Part shown: in pieces, positions 1 through 11,011 of the stretch
Layout: every line of letters starts with the position of its first letter
Numbering within the stretch: position 1 is the first letter of the stretch
NCBI GenBank assembly: GCA_026214975.1
Contig: CM047808.1
Coordinates: 9,264,267 to 9,328,266, forward strand
DNA: 64,000 bases
Reading direction: 5' to 3'
Origin: Gentiana macrophylla
Lineage: Eukaryota > Streptophyta > Magnoliopsida > Gentianales > Gentianaceae
Program-made: the position numbers and the translations under genes
Notes under the pieces: model-generated
Databases searched by the model: none
The model's input: the letters and a program-made list of their open reading frames with translations, nothing else
Told to the model about the DNA's origin: nothing

Positions 1-1142
1 AGGCTGATTGGAGTGGGTGAGCGTGAAGATGGACTTTTCTTTTTCCGGGGGGTTCCACAAGTGAAGGTTTTGGCAATCAGTGGGAGAAATTCCATGGATT
101 TATGGCACAAACGGTTGGGGCATCCTTCGGAGAAAGTGCTAAAACAACTTCCTAATATAAGTGAGTCTAGTATGTTAAATAAAGATGGGTGTGATACTTG
201 TTTCCGAGCTAAACAACCTAGAGAAAGTTTCCCCAGTAGTAATAATAGGGCTAGTAGAATTTTTGAGATTGTGCATTGTGATTTGTGGGGGCCGTATGGG
301 ACTCTATCTACCTGCGGTGCCTCTTATTTTCTTACTATTGTTGATGATTACTCGAGATCAGTTTGGGTTTATTTACTTTATAATAAATGGGAGGTTGAGA
401 CTATATTTCTAAATTTTTTGGCGTTGATTGATAGCCAGTTTAATGTAAAAATTCAGCATGTAAGAGTGATAACGGATGAATTCAAGCGTTTACTCCCACA
501 CTTTCAAAAGGAAGGAATAATTTTTGAGGCGTCTTGTGTTGGTACGCCTCAACAAAATGGACGTGTGAGAGAAAACATCAACACATACTTGAATGTTGCT
601 CGAGCCTTACGTTTTGAGGACACCTACCTCTTAAATTTTGGGGTGAGTGTGTTATGACTGCATGTTACTTGATTAATCGTACTCCGTCTAGTGTATTGAA
701 TTTTATGACTCCATATGAGTGCTTGTTTGGAAAACCACCTAATCTTGAGAATCTACGAGTTTTTGGATGTTTGTGCTATGCCCACAACCAACGTCACAAA
801 GGCGATAAATTTGAGAGTCGGAGTAGGAAATGCATTTTCTTAGGATATCCTTTTGGAAAGAAGGGCTGGACCCTTATGGATTTAGAAACTAAAGAGATAT
901 TCGTTTCCAGAGATGTCAAATTTTTGGAACATATTTTCCATATGGCCATACCCTCCCCACCCGTACCCACTTCGGTCCCAGTCTCAGAATTAGTCGAGGA
1001 GGACCTTATTTATGATTTTAGTGACGATAGTGTCGAGACATCTCCGCATGAAGTAGGAGCCGACGTCCGGATTGATGGGGGGGACGTCGGGATGATCCGA
1101 CATCGCGATGCAGTGACATTTGATGACCCGACATCGGGATGA
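1..1142 (+). mobile_element. Ty1/copia polyprotein fragment (integrase), broken
   Basis: Two overlapping reading frames (13-657 and 654-1142) carry a copia GAG-pre-integrase region (LWHKRLGHPS, then a CxxC at C-D-T-C) and an integrase core: HCDLWGP with the first catalytic Asp, DDYSRSVWVY, then TPQQNG. The second frame continues with the post-core segment (TACYLINRTPS, VFGCLCYAHN, GYPFGKKGW). The frame changes near 654. The region just after QQNG, where the catalytic Glu normally lies, is read out of phase (GRVREN), so the integrase is not functional as written. The 5' part lies outside the window. No reverse transcriptase follows; the frame instead runs into a 16-bp minisatellite at about 1080. 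Insertion-site repeats cannot be seen. Family assignment is secure, lineage is not. Confidence 0.93.
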
Positions 1143-1560
1143 AACAACACCGCGATGACTCCCTAAAATGGGCGGCTCTACATATAGGCCAATGGTGCCG
1201 CTGACTCTCTAAAATAAAAATATTATGTACAAATAGTAGATGAAGTGATCATCGGGATGCAATGATAACCGCAATGCAGGGACCATCGGGATGCAGTGAC
1301 CATCACGATTCATTGACCACCCACGATGCAGAGACACCGCGATGAAGTGACACCGCGATGCAGAGACACCGCGATGAAGTGACACCGCGATGCAGAGACA
1401 ACGCAATGTTATAGCATTTGATGATGCAGAGACACCGCGATGCAAAGACACCGCGATGAAGTGACACCGCAATGCTGAGACACCGTGATGCAGAGACACC
1501 GTGATAAAGCGACACCGCGATGCAGAGACACCGCGATGAAGTGACACCGCGATTGAATAA
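1080..1560 (-). repeat. 16-bp minisatellite array (small copy)
   Basis: About 20 units of a 16-bp repeat. Two variants often alternate: TGCAGAGACACCGCGA and TGAAGTGACACCGCGA. The proximal end (1080-1330) is degenerate and uses forms such as CATCGGGATGCAGTGAC. Read on the minus strand, the unit matches the large array at 45000-46755. The CGCG core makes it CpG-rich against an AT-rich background. The two long overlapping minus-strand reading frames here (1209-1565, 1303-1644) arise because a stop-free 16-bp unit reads through every frame. I do not treat them as genes. Confidence 0.93.
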
Positions 1561-1914
1561 ATCATTACGAAGACTAAAGCAGCTAAACGAAAAGAATGAT
1601 CCGTGTTCGAGATGCCTCACTTGTGTTGATAACATCATCCGCACATAAGTTGATAGTCCCTGAAAGAAAAATACATAAGATATACTTCAAACATTTCAGG
1701 GTAAAGATTGTAAAATAAGAAATAACTACACTTTTGGTTCCTTTTGTTTCACGACTTCTACGTTTCTATCTCCTAACGTTTCATCTCGACACTTTTACCC
1801 CTCATCATGCATTTCTTTTAGTCCAAAATGCCACTTGTCAAACTTGAGACGTGGAAAAAATGGACTGAAAATGTCAAAATATGCATAGATGTGGGACAAA
1901 ATTGTCGGGAAGAC
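1561..1914. other. no gene seen
   Basis: AT-rich sequence between the two tandem arrays. I see no coding signal or recognisable element. Confidence 0.6.
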
Positions 1915-2118
1915 GTCTTAGTGTCGCGATTTATGTAGTGACGTCTTTGTGTCACGATTTATGCAGTGACATCATATGATATTGAGTTATGCATTGACGT
2001 ATTGTTATAGCGATGTATGCAGTGACATCTACAGTGACATCAATGTCACTTCATTAGTTGTCTAATGTATGCAGTGACATCTGCAGTGACATCAATATCA
2101 TTTCATTAGTTGTCTAAT
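1915..2118. repeat. TGCAGTGACATC-type tandem repeat
   Basis: Repeated TGCAGTGACATC and GTGTCRCGATTTATG motifs. The end is a clear 52-bp direct duplication (about 2013-2064 and 2065-2117) containing ATGCAGTGACATC and TTCATTAGTTGTCTAATG. The core is the reverse complement of the GATGTCACTGCAT repeat at 44634-44815. The two loci therefore carry the same pair of repeats. Confidence 0.85.
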
Positions 2119-2605
2119 GTCCCGTGGGTTCTTAATTTGTATATGTATCAATATTCCCAATTGCTAATCAGAAACAAGCATCAAATCTACCAAATGTCCA
2201 ATAAAAAGTGTCATCTTAGAAAATCAATATATCATTTAATACTTTCTCTTTCCAAATATATCCTTATCCTAACATTTATTCATTCCACTCATTTCATATA
2301 CCAAAACAAGCATTTGTTATGGGAGAGAAGGGTATATATGTCTATGTAGTACTAAAATACAACGCATTAATTAAGTTTCTTAATTAGTGTGAAAAGCAAA
2401 AGGTGGACGCTTTGTAAGGGGCAGAGGTAGTCATTGAATACAAATGACAGTGTTGTTACTTGAGAGGATATGTATACACTTAAAATTGTAGGCAACCCAC
2501 ATATAAGCAACTACTTCGGATACTAAATTAAATTACACAGAAGTATCTAATGTAATAAAATGCACAATAACATGACAAGTTAATAAGGGTTCCCTTAAAA
2601 TATAC
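2119..2605. other. no gene seen
   Basis: AT-rich sequence downstream of the MOM1-like remnant. If that gene were complete, further 3' exons should lie here on the minus strand, but I could not recognise any. Confidence 0.5.
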
Positions 2606-4033
2606 CTGGATACGCTACAGGAGCTCCAGAATGTCTGAAATCCATGCATTTAGATCTAAATGCTTCAGCTAATAACTTGTTCATGAAAACCTTACTTTGG
2701 TTGGCCTCAATTTCGGTCCTTTTCACTAAATATGATGATTCGGCATCCTTAGCTTTTGCCGCATATGTGTTGCGTATCTGAACGGTCATTTCTGTAATTT
2801 CCTTTTCACACTCAGCACTGAGATGCGATTTCTGTATAAAGCAAGAAAGAAAATTAAATGAAAACAAATATCTTATCCAGACATGTTCTGAAACAGAAGA
2901 TAAGTGTAAGGAAAACTCACCGTATCCTCGTGCATCTTAATCACTTGTTCCCTATCCTTCCACATCTTATCTATTTCACCTTGAAGTGGATCAGTAAGCA
3001 TACGTAGTCTTTGATTCCACGCAGCACGAAGATGAGATAATTCAACTGAACTGGACCCAGGTTGTAAAATGGGTTGATGCTGTGTTTCAACTGCAATTGT
3101 AGCAGCCCTAGATACGGATGCAGGATTCTGGGGAGCGGCCAACAGTTCACCATTCAGTTGAAGACCAATTGCAGGTAAATCGGGAGCACGAGATTCGGGT
3201 TCAGAGGATCATTCTGAAGTTAAGAAAGCTGAGTTGCTAGCTGGACCTATCATGGGAACAAACCTCATTATAGGTTACAACACAAAATACAAAAGCCTAA
3301 CATGTTTGGCAGTAGCTTGCTGCGTTTCAATTCCATATTCCTGTTGATGTGAGCCTAGAAGATCAGCCATAGCAAGTACCTGCGAAGGATTGTCATTATG
3401 TTTGTTGGGCACAACATCTTGCAACAACATCGTAGGAGGTTTTTCTCGAATCGATGTTTCCGAAATTGGAAACTGATTTTCTGATAGTGGTACTTTAATT
3501 GATTCTTCTTCATTTTCCTTGGATCGTCCATTATTAGAGTCTTTCTCATTATCAAGGATTTCCTCATCATTCTTTTCACACCCCTCAACAAAGCTCACTC
3601 CCTCTTTTAAGTCTTCTGCTTGTTTCTTCATCACCTCGATAACATGTTCTGTGCTTCCACTTCCAAAGAGCTCTTCATTTTTGTTGCTGTGAACATTTAC
3701 ATGGCACTTTATCAAACAGTTGATGTGCATAACGTCATCTTCGTTTTCTTGTCTATTCAGTTGGTTCGGGAATTCTGTCAAGCACTTGATAGGTACAAAT
3801 GTATCATCTATCAAATGCTTCATCCCTTCCTTTCCTTCTACAATTTGCTGCACTCGACCTTCGGAGATGTTGTGCACATAATTCACAACTTTGCTGTTGA
3901 TGTCGACTTCTAATGAACAATTTGTCGAACACTTGATGCGCATGAAGTACTTAAACAGAAGGGCCTTCATTCGAAAGAAATCAGATGATATAACGTTTCC
4001 ATGAGAAAAGAAATCAGTTTCCAGAGACACCAC
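2606..4033 (-). pseudogene. MOM1-like silencing protein, CMM2-region remnant
   Basis: Two exons fit well. The first runs from about 3200 down to 2921 (donor ACG|GTGAGT). The second covers 2831-2606 (acceptor TATACAG, donor CAG|GTATAT). The join is in phase and gives HEDT|KSHLSAECEKEITE, followed by NQSKVFMNKLLAEAFRSKCM. This E/K-rich coiled-coil block resembles the conserved CMM2 region of plant MOM1, which acts in transcriptional gene silencing by dimerising; the match is from memory. Upstream, an open stretch (4033-3275) encodes an acidic, low-complexity linker (ENEEESIKVPLSENQFP) of the kind that precedes CMM2. An in-frame TGA lies near 3211, between the linker and the first exon, with no obvious acceptor bypassing it. 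No helicase-like or CMM1 exons are seen. I infer a truncated pseudogene, though an unseen splice site could rescue it. Confidence 0.68.
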
Positions 4034-4044
4034 TGCATGTGTTC

Positions 4045-4138
4045 AGCTTATTCTTATTTTATTAGATTAGAGGTATTTTGGTACATGTAGAAGCTTATTC
4101 TTATTTTATTAGATTAGAGGTATTTTGATACATGTAGA
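4045..4138. repeat. 47-bp tandem duplication
   Basis: Two nearly identical 47-bp copies beginning AGCTTATTCTTATTTTATTA, at 4045 and 4092. They differ at only a few positions, so the duplication looks recent. Confidence 0.9.
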
Positions 4139-5651
4139 TATATTATGTCCTTATGGGCTAATAAGTATAAAAAAAACTATACTTTTAAGGAATTAACCCT
4201 AAAAACTAATTACCTCTTTCAAAACAAAAACAAAAACAGTAATTAATTATCAGTGACCAATCCATTGCGGGTTTTGAAGTACAATGGACGTTCTTTTTCA
4301 TCAACTTTATATAATGTTCTAATAAGAAACTGATTTTTTTTGGTAGGTTTTGAATGCAATGAACTGAATTAGTTCTACACCATGAGTTTGGCCAATACAC
4401 TGCCAGTTTCCATAACGACGGCGGTCGGTGGATTTCACAGCCGGAAATCGCCGGAAAAGTCGAATATACGGACGTTATAAGAAGAATATAGAGTGCATAA
4501 AACTCTATTTTTTGTGTTGTGTATTAATTAATTGACAAGTAGAAATGTATGAGCAAATTCATTTTTGTAAGTACTTGTTTTTGTTACATGAATGTATGAA
4601 TTTCAGGACGTGTGACTTTGTTTGTCATAGTATGCACGTCACTCCCTCTCTTTTTTTAATAACAACTGGCCCGACTAATCCGGATTTCAACCTGCCTAGT
4701 ATATAATAAACTCGACTAATACGGAGTTCGACCTGCCAAGTACATAAGGAACTCTTGTCATGTTAGCTTAAGGTTAAACGACATGCTAATTAGTATTTAC
4801 GCCAATAGACCGTTACAAAGGCTTGCTTACATGGTGATCGGCATAGTATGAGTATTAGTGTTGTCGATGGAAATAAATACTACCATATTACATTACCCGA
4901 CCTTACCCTACCTCACCTGTTTTACATTACCATATATATCACACACTCTACTTTTTTTTTTATCTTAAGAATTTTCTCGTGAATGTCTTTTCGTACTAAA
5001 AAAAAATCTTAAAACACATCATTTTTGTTTCAACGTTTGCCGCTTCAAATTTATGTTTTCTCGCACCGGTTGATTCTGATCGAATTTCAATCGAAAAGTC
5101 TTTCAAACCAGTATCGGATATGCAAAACATTTGAAATTCTGACTTGAATTGAATCAGAATAATTATTGTTTTCCGACTCAATTTAAGTTGGAATAATATG
5201 TTGTCCAAAAAAGATGCTCCCATTTTTTCACCTTCTATGACCACCCAAATGAAGCTCAAATATGTTTTCACATTTAAATTTTATAAGCACTTTGATATAT
5301 GTTGGTTACTGTTATATACATGACAAAAAATTACTAACCTTGGCCTTCTCTTTTCCTTATAATGACAATATATACAGAAATGCTTAGATATATGTATGGA
5401 AGCACACATATATACCATCTAGATATGGGAAAACGAAACATATTCACCGCGTAATAAAGCCAAAACCAAACACATAAATCCACACACACATACATACATA
5501 TATATAGAGAGAGCGCGCGCAAGAAAACACTAAACGTACGTAATAATAGTCCATCATTCTAAGATATTCTCCGAAGATCAAGTAATATATATAGAGAGAG
5601 AGAGATTAATATTAAACCTAGTCAGTCATTCACCTACTCCAAACCGCAACC
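4139..5651. other. AT-rich intergenic sequence with simple repeats
   Basis: No convincing gene. It holds short microsatellites, including TACA/TATA and GAGAGCGCGC around 5485-5520 and TATA/GAGA around 5586-5605. The open frames here (for example 4996-5271 minus) show no domain or splice signals. Confidence 0.55.
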
Positions 5652-7101
5652 TCATAGAACCTCATCGTCACTTCCCACACATTTGTACAAGTCATCATCG
5701 ATCTGTAAATGACAATGTGCATTGTAATTAAGATAAGCCGTTGATCATAATAATCATAAACGAAATCAGATTGCATGGAAGTGTATATATATATATAGAT
5801 ATATATATATTCAATGTTTACTAAAAATGAAAAAGGAGGTCACTTTGTAATGTAAATAATGTTGCAGATCATTGGAGTACTGGAATTGAAGCATTTTAAG
5901 TAAGCAAAGGTGGGAAGGGGTTCAAATGCACACTAAGGCGAGAAGTTCAAGTTCATTGAGACACCCGTCAAACACCTTGTATCAAAATACCGTTCTGAGC
6001 CTAAATTTCAACAAATAATGATTGAATGAAAGGGTCAGGTCATTTTCTCTAAACCAACATCTGCTACATATAACGCCCCACAATCTGAGTCTGACGGCGT
6101 TACTTGAATCATAATCAATCTAGTAACGGTTTTGGCCTACCGTCCTCATTTGGCTTTAAATGGTTAAGCCGAGTTATCAAGTCCATTACGTCTCAACCTT
6201 ATATCTTAATAAATTCTCTCAAATTTTCAATTTGGAGTATTACACTACATGACACTGTATATATACAGGATGGTATCAAAAAACGAAAGGCACCTTTATT
6301 CTCGCAATGCATCCATACTAAGTCGGTTCTACTGCATATTGCATTAGTGCACGAGTATAATGATTGTGGTGCGAATAATAGCCCAAAACAAATCAAAAAA
6401 CATATTATTGAAACATACCTTGAAGTGATACATCTTAAGGGATCCGATGTAGCTCTGTTCAATGACTTTGTACCTCTTTCCCTCCACATCTGGAGGCGGA
6501 ATATATCCCGGCTCTTCACCGTACGTTAAGGTACCATCCTATTACACAACCAATATATATATATATTCAACAATAAGAACTAACAATAATTTACAGGAAA
6601 AAAAATTAATTAAAAAGAGGAAAGTAAGTATATACCGCCATTTTCTGGGCTTTTGCAACTTGTTCATCAGTCAAGAACACCCATTCATCAGGATACAAAT
6701 TCAAATTCTGATCCACATACAAAAATTCCCAAACATCGCCTCTTCCCATGTCTCTCACAGCATTAATACCAGACAACACTTGTATGACATCATTCATCAG
6801 TTGTTCCTGATTTGGATCTAGCTGTGTGTGTTTTGAAGATAAAAAATAAATAAGTAGAATTAAAGGTATAAAACACCAGAACAGAGGGGAAAAACAGGAA
6901 AGAATGAATAATTGAACACATATACCTGCCATCTTTCAACAAAAGCAGGTAATTCGATCCTTCTGTGTTGCTGTAGATGATCCCAAATTCTACTTGCCAT
7001 TTGTCCTATAAAAAAAAGTGAAGCAAGTTTCAAAAAAGGGCTGAAGAAATTACAAGTAATAAAAAGAAAGCAATACCCATTTCATCATTTTCTTCCTCCA
7101 T
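5652..7101 (-). CDS. unrecognised 153-aa protein, five exons
   Basis: Exons on the minus strand: 7101-7077, 7005-6926, 6821-6636, 6538-6419 and 5702-5652. All introns are GT-AG (donors such as CAG|GTATAT and AAG|GTATGT; acceptors TATAG, ACACAG, TAATAG, TTACAG). Exon lengths of 25, 80, 186, 120 and 51 nt keep one open frame from ATG to TGA, which is strong evidence for a real gene. The protein begins MEEENDEMG, continues SRIWDHLQQHRRIELP and LDPNQEQLMNDVIQVL, has an aromatic/acidic centre (GDVWEFLYVDQNLNLYPDEW, then VFLTDEQVAKAQKMAD) and ends DDDLYKCVGSDDEVL. I see no signal peptide, membrane segment or catalytic motif. It is acidic at both ends and probably soluble. I do not recognise the family. 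A poly(T) tract lies just upstream (7129-7165). The last intron is long (716 bp), so an additional exon is possible. Confidence 0.72.
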
Positions 7102-7125
7102 TTCTTTGTTAATTATGAGCTCAAG

Positions 7126-7128
<3 letters not shown>

Positions 7129-7165
<37 letters not shown>
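7129..7165. repeat. 37-bp poly(T) tract
   Basis: An uninterrupted run of 37 T, 28 bp upstream of the start codon of the minus-strand 153-aa gene, where it would be poly(A) in the 5' leader or promoter. Its length may be unreliable in the assembly. Confidence 0.9.
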
Positions 7166-7758
7166 CTCAAGAAAGAAAGGATATGCGCAGCAGCACCAGG
7201 AAAACTTGAGGTTTTGGTTTTTAGGGTAAAATAATGGCACGGTAAAACCCAGGCCTAGTGTGTAAGACATTGTGAGAAATTTGGCCCGTTCAGGGCCCTA
7301 ACATTTATTTATTTTATCTTTTTCATAGATTTTATGATGCAACGGTCTTAGGAAAAAAAAAAATCTTCAGAAGTCAATATTATCGTGTTTGTATATGTTA
7401 ATTTTCAGACAGTTAGCCAGCCAAGAAGCCGGGTCATCGGGTTGAGTAAAAATCGTCCAACAGCTTCGATGAATGAGCTGTTTCCTCAAGGCGTTGGACC
7501 AGTTGCAGTCACGAGTCACATGCAAAGTGGATTCCGGCAGTATGCCACAAGCAAAGAAAATATCGTTATCGCCACGCGTGGCGACTCTTAGAAATCAGCG
7601 GTAGGAAAAGCATCTCGACGGATCAATCAAAGTAGCATATTGCCTCTAAACGGCACCTTAATGCCCCATATTAATTTTCAACAATCATCGTTTGCATAAA
7701 TGACAAAATAATTTATTTATTTATTTAAATTCTGGCTTCATTTCTTTCCAAAAAGAAA

Positions 7759-7779
<21 letters not shown>
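7166..7779. other. upstream region, no gene assigned
   Basis: A 68-codon open stretch at 7385-7591 could be an exon (it follows TTAATTTTCAG), but no family or partner exon is recognisable. The remainder is AT-rich, with a poly(A) run at about 7762-7788. Confidence 0.4.
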
Positions 7780-7790
<11 letters not shown>

Positions 7791-8300
7791 AACACACTTT
7801 TTTCTTTCATCCAACTTTTTTAAACATTTATATCTCTTAATTTAGGACTTCAAATTTGAAAATTGTTTCAACAATTTTATTATTTTTTATGCTTTTTATC
7901 TTGATACCACATTCACCATATTCCGACGTAATTTTCGAAAATCTCGATCGAAATTCACTATTATTCGAAATTCACTACTTTTCGGATTCACTGTCGAGAT
8001 TCACCGAATGAATTTCGACAGTGAATCTTACGAAAAACGATGTAATTATATCAAACCAAGTCCCAAAACGAAGAGTATGAAAAAATAAAAAAATCAGTGA
8101 AATTTAATAACGTTTGAAGATCTAGATCAAACGAATGAGTGTTTAAACACCACTACATCAGCGTACGTGATTTTAAATTTTTTTTCCCTTTAAACAATAA
8201 AATTTATAGGAGTCGTTTCCTCTATAAAAAAAAAATATTTGGGTGTCTTGTTTTACTTAAAAATATTCTGAAATTTGTTAATTTACCTAACTTTCTATAT
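7780..8300 (+). mobile_element. copy of an AATTCACTG-rich Mutator-like MITE, partial
   Basis: This stretch matches, in reverse orientation, the bordered element at 40629-41491. Shared features are TTCAAATTTGAAAAT, TCACTGTCGAGATTCACCGA and TCTCTTAATTTAGGA, with related copies at about 37026-37308 and 51103-51500. I could not find clean termini or a target-site duplication here, so the borders are approximate. It is non-coding. Confidence 0.62.
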
Positions 8301-8604
8301 AAATTAATATTTCGAGACATGAAGCCCTTTGTATAAAGAAGAGTGGTATAATCATAAGCATAACAAAAATTCATACATGCTCGATCGGCGTAAATTGAAC
8401 TGTTACAGGTGCTGCATAATACTACTACCATCCCGGAATCATAATACAAGTGCTAAGCAACAAGAATACCGTCCCGAATATATAATAAAGTACATCAAGA
8501 TAGTAGAACACAAAATATAATGCCGTAAACTATTACAACTTACAATCCTGCAAAACCTTGTTGCCACCTATAACCTGAAATTAATCTCAAGATGGATGAA
8601 ATTA

Positions 8605-8850
8605 TGTTGGGAGAGATTGCCCATACTTTTTGAATGTATAGAGAAATATAGTAACGTCTTCACTAACACCAACTGATTTTAGAGCTGTAAACGCTTGATC
8701 TTAACATGATATCATGGTCAGATGTCATGAGATCTCGAACCCTAGTGTGAATATTATTTTTACAATTTATATTGTGCATGTGTTGAGAGAGATTGCCACA
8801 TTCTTATATATATACAAAAATATTAGCGTTTTTACTAACACCAATTGGTA
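8605..8850 (+). mobile_element. TRIM-type miniature LTR retrotransposon
   Basis: The first LTR, 8605-8706 (102 bp), starts TGTTGGGAGAGATTGCC and ends CTTAACA. It is followed by TGATATCATGGTCAG, a degenerate iMet-tRNA primer-binding site. After a short internal piece, a second LTR starts at 8781 (TGTTGAGAGAGATTGCC) and fades at about 8850. It is the same family as the minus-strand array at 52864-54307. There is no coding capacity. Confidence 0.8.
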
Positions 8851-9769
8851 ACAAATAATTATATGCGCCAAAATAAAAACTAATAATACATACCTATATT
8901 AACATATTAACATAAATATATGGGTAATAAATCTTTATATTTGGGTAATAAATCTTTACTCAATATCAAAACCTGCATCATAGTAACATATTAACATAAA
9001 TATATGGGTAATAAAAGATGTTGGTCTCATCTTTCTAGTAAATTCTCTACTCATGATTAAAACATGCAGACCATGCAGACTATAGTATTCTATTGATAAA
9101 CATAATAGTGAACGATACTACATGTGTCAAATGAAAATGAAAGATCTCTTTTTAATCGGGTTCATCTTCCATGATATACTTTGTATCGATTCTGCTTGTG
9201 TCGGAGAGGCATCATAATCAACAGTTCCACTCCGCCACCTAATTTGCTGTATATTTCAAGCATGGAAAGGCTGAAAGTCAAGATTGTGAAATGGGAATCA
9301 AAATTGAAGAAGGATGTGACAGATGTCAAAATTTGTACTGCCGGTGCATGGTGGAGCACTTATCCTTGTTTTCAATTCCGCACTCTCTGTTAAGATGCGG
9401 CAGACAGCCAGACCGACAACCAGACGGCTGTGGTGGACGAAGAAGTTTCTTCAACAACAAGTTGAGCAGCTCATGAATGAGATCAAATATCTCCAAGAAA
9501 GTCATGCTGCCTTACGGGAACAATTGAAAACAGTATGGTACACTTGACACATGAAGAACAAGAAAAAATAGAAAACCTCAGAAGTTCTAACAATTTTAAT
9601 TAATGAACGATAGAAATTAAAAAAAAAAGGCATTTTTCAGTTTCAATAAATGATGAAATTAAAAGAATGTACATAGTTAGCCTCATTTGCCATGATATGG
9701 AAACTCACTCTAATTACATGTCGTACACTTGTAGCCACCTTGGAATCTGCTGGATTTTCCGGGGCGGTG
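8851..9769. other. exon-fragment debris and AT-rich sequence
   Basis: It contains short degenerate echoes of the copy A exon 3 region: ATCAAAACCTGCATCATA at about 8966 and CTCATCTTTCTAGTAAA at about 9027. A repeated ATATGGGTAATAAA motif occurs at 8919, 8940 and 9002. Open frames at 9181-9547 include a short helical stretch (VEQLMNEIKYLQE) but no family could be assigned. Confidence 0.45.
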
Positions 9770-10260
9770 AAAATTCTGTGCTATTCCGGGGATTTTCCAA
9801 ATTAAGCTTCTTTAATAAATTAATAGCACTACGTACGGTCGATCTACTCGAGCAACACAATTCTGTCAAAATTTTATTTACAGATAGCGAAATCCTGTTT
9901 CGACTCTGAATTTTTGTCCATAAATTCGATTTTGGAGAGGTCCCCAGAGTAAACTTCTTTTATAAAGAAATTAGCATAGTGTTAATGACACATAGTCGAT
10001 CTACTCGAGGACCGTACTTCGGGAAAATTTCTGTTCTATAGAGATGGAAATCCCATTTTGGCCCCTTTCAAAGTTGAGCTTTATACTTAAATTTGATTCT
10101 GGAGAGGAACCAAATTAATTAAACTTCTTTTATAAAGAAATTAGTATAGTGTTAATGACACACCAATTGATCTACTCAAACACCATACCTCGGGTCTCAA
10201 CAGACAACATCTTGCTTCAAACATAGGAGGGCAAATTTTAGTTAAAGCCCATTATGCGTT
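9770..10260. repeat. about 165-bp imperfect tandem repeat, three units
   Basis: Three diverged units share AAACTTCTTTTATAAAGAAA, TTAGYATAGTGTTAATGACA and GATCTACTCGAG. The shared TCTTTWATAAA block recurs near 9809, 9955 and 10121. I see no coding frame. Confidence 0.78.
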
Positions 10261-10699
10261 TCAGGATTTAGTAGGATTTTTCTATTGAGACTGATGAGAG
10301 TATTTGAAATCTCCGATCAAATAATATATTTTTACATTTTTGCCCACCCTTAATTTTTTTTGGGTGTTACCTTGTGGCTGATTAATTACTTACCAATGTT
10401 CTGGTTTTAATTGATTAATCCTAAGCTAATCACTTTCAGAATTCCACATTAATTAATAATCATAACAAACACCTATGCGAGGCCATCGGAAAATTCATAC
10501 AGACACCTACACAATCACGATTTCATTAAGAGATAATAACAAAAATGGATGATATTAAGAAAACTATATGGGTAATAAAAAATGTCAAAATCAAAAATAA
10601 TAATTCATACCTATACTTCGGAACATATCGATGTTTCTTTACAGCCTCATCTTTAAAGTAAACTCCTCTCCCATTGTCATTTTCATAGTTTTCAACCAT

Positions 10700-10704
10700 A
10701 TAAC
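10700..10704. repeat. target-site duplication ATAAC (left)
   Basis: ATAAC directly precedes the 5' LTR and is repeated at 15474-15478 directly after the 3' LTR. A 5-bp duplication is standard for copia integration. Confidence 0.96.
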
Positions 10705-10907
10705 TGATAGAATATATATGTTAATAATCTTGTATTTATTAATATATTTAGTCTAGTCAAATATTCTTGTATTTATTCTAGTCAAATAGGAGGTAATTAG
10801 TCCTTGATCTTAGCCTTACAATTAGCGAAGTAGTTATGGATTTGTAATATATATATTGTAACCACAAATCAATGAGAAGCTACGGAAAATATTCACAAAA
10901 TATTTCA
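10705..10907 (+). repeat. 5' LTR of copia element
   Basis: 203 bp from TGATAGAATATAT to AAAATATTTCA. It differs from the 3' LTR at three substitutions and no indels. It should hold the promoter, but I cannot mark an unambiguous TATA box among the AT-rich runs. Confidence 0.96.
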
Positions 10908-10925
10908 TGGTAGCAGAGCACTAGG
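10908..10925 (+). promoter_or_regulatory. primer-binding site (initiator Met tRNA type)
   Basis: TGGTAGCAGAGCACTAGG directly follows the 5' LTR. The usual plant copia site is TGGTATCAGAGC, complementary to the 3' end of initiator tRNA-Met. This copy has one mismatch (G for T at position 6). Confidence 0.9.
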
Positions 10926-11011
10926 TTGTTCGATACGCTTCCGCTTTCTTCTCTGTCTTATTGATTCGCCACCCTCCTCTTCTTTTTCCGTCAATCTTCA
11001 CGCCGGAAACC

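Noticed and set aside
1209..1644. Two overlapping minus-strand frames of more than 110 codons
   Set aside because: Same minisatellite effect as the large array.
6104..6529. A 141-codon plus-strand frame
   Set aside because: Antisense to exon 4 and an intron of the minus-strand 153-aa gene; no domain or supporting splice sites.
7385..7591. Possible exon after TTAATTTTCAG
   Set aside because: No homologous family recognised and no partner exon in phase.
9323..9547. Possible coiled-coil frame resembling part of a transcription-factor K-box
   Set aside because: The helical part is too short to assign and no other exon is visible.
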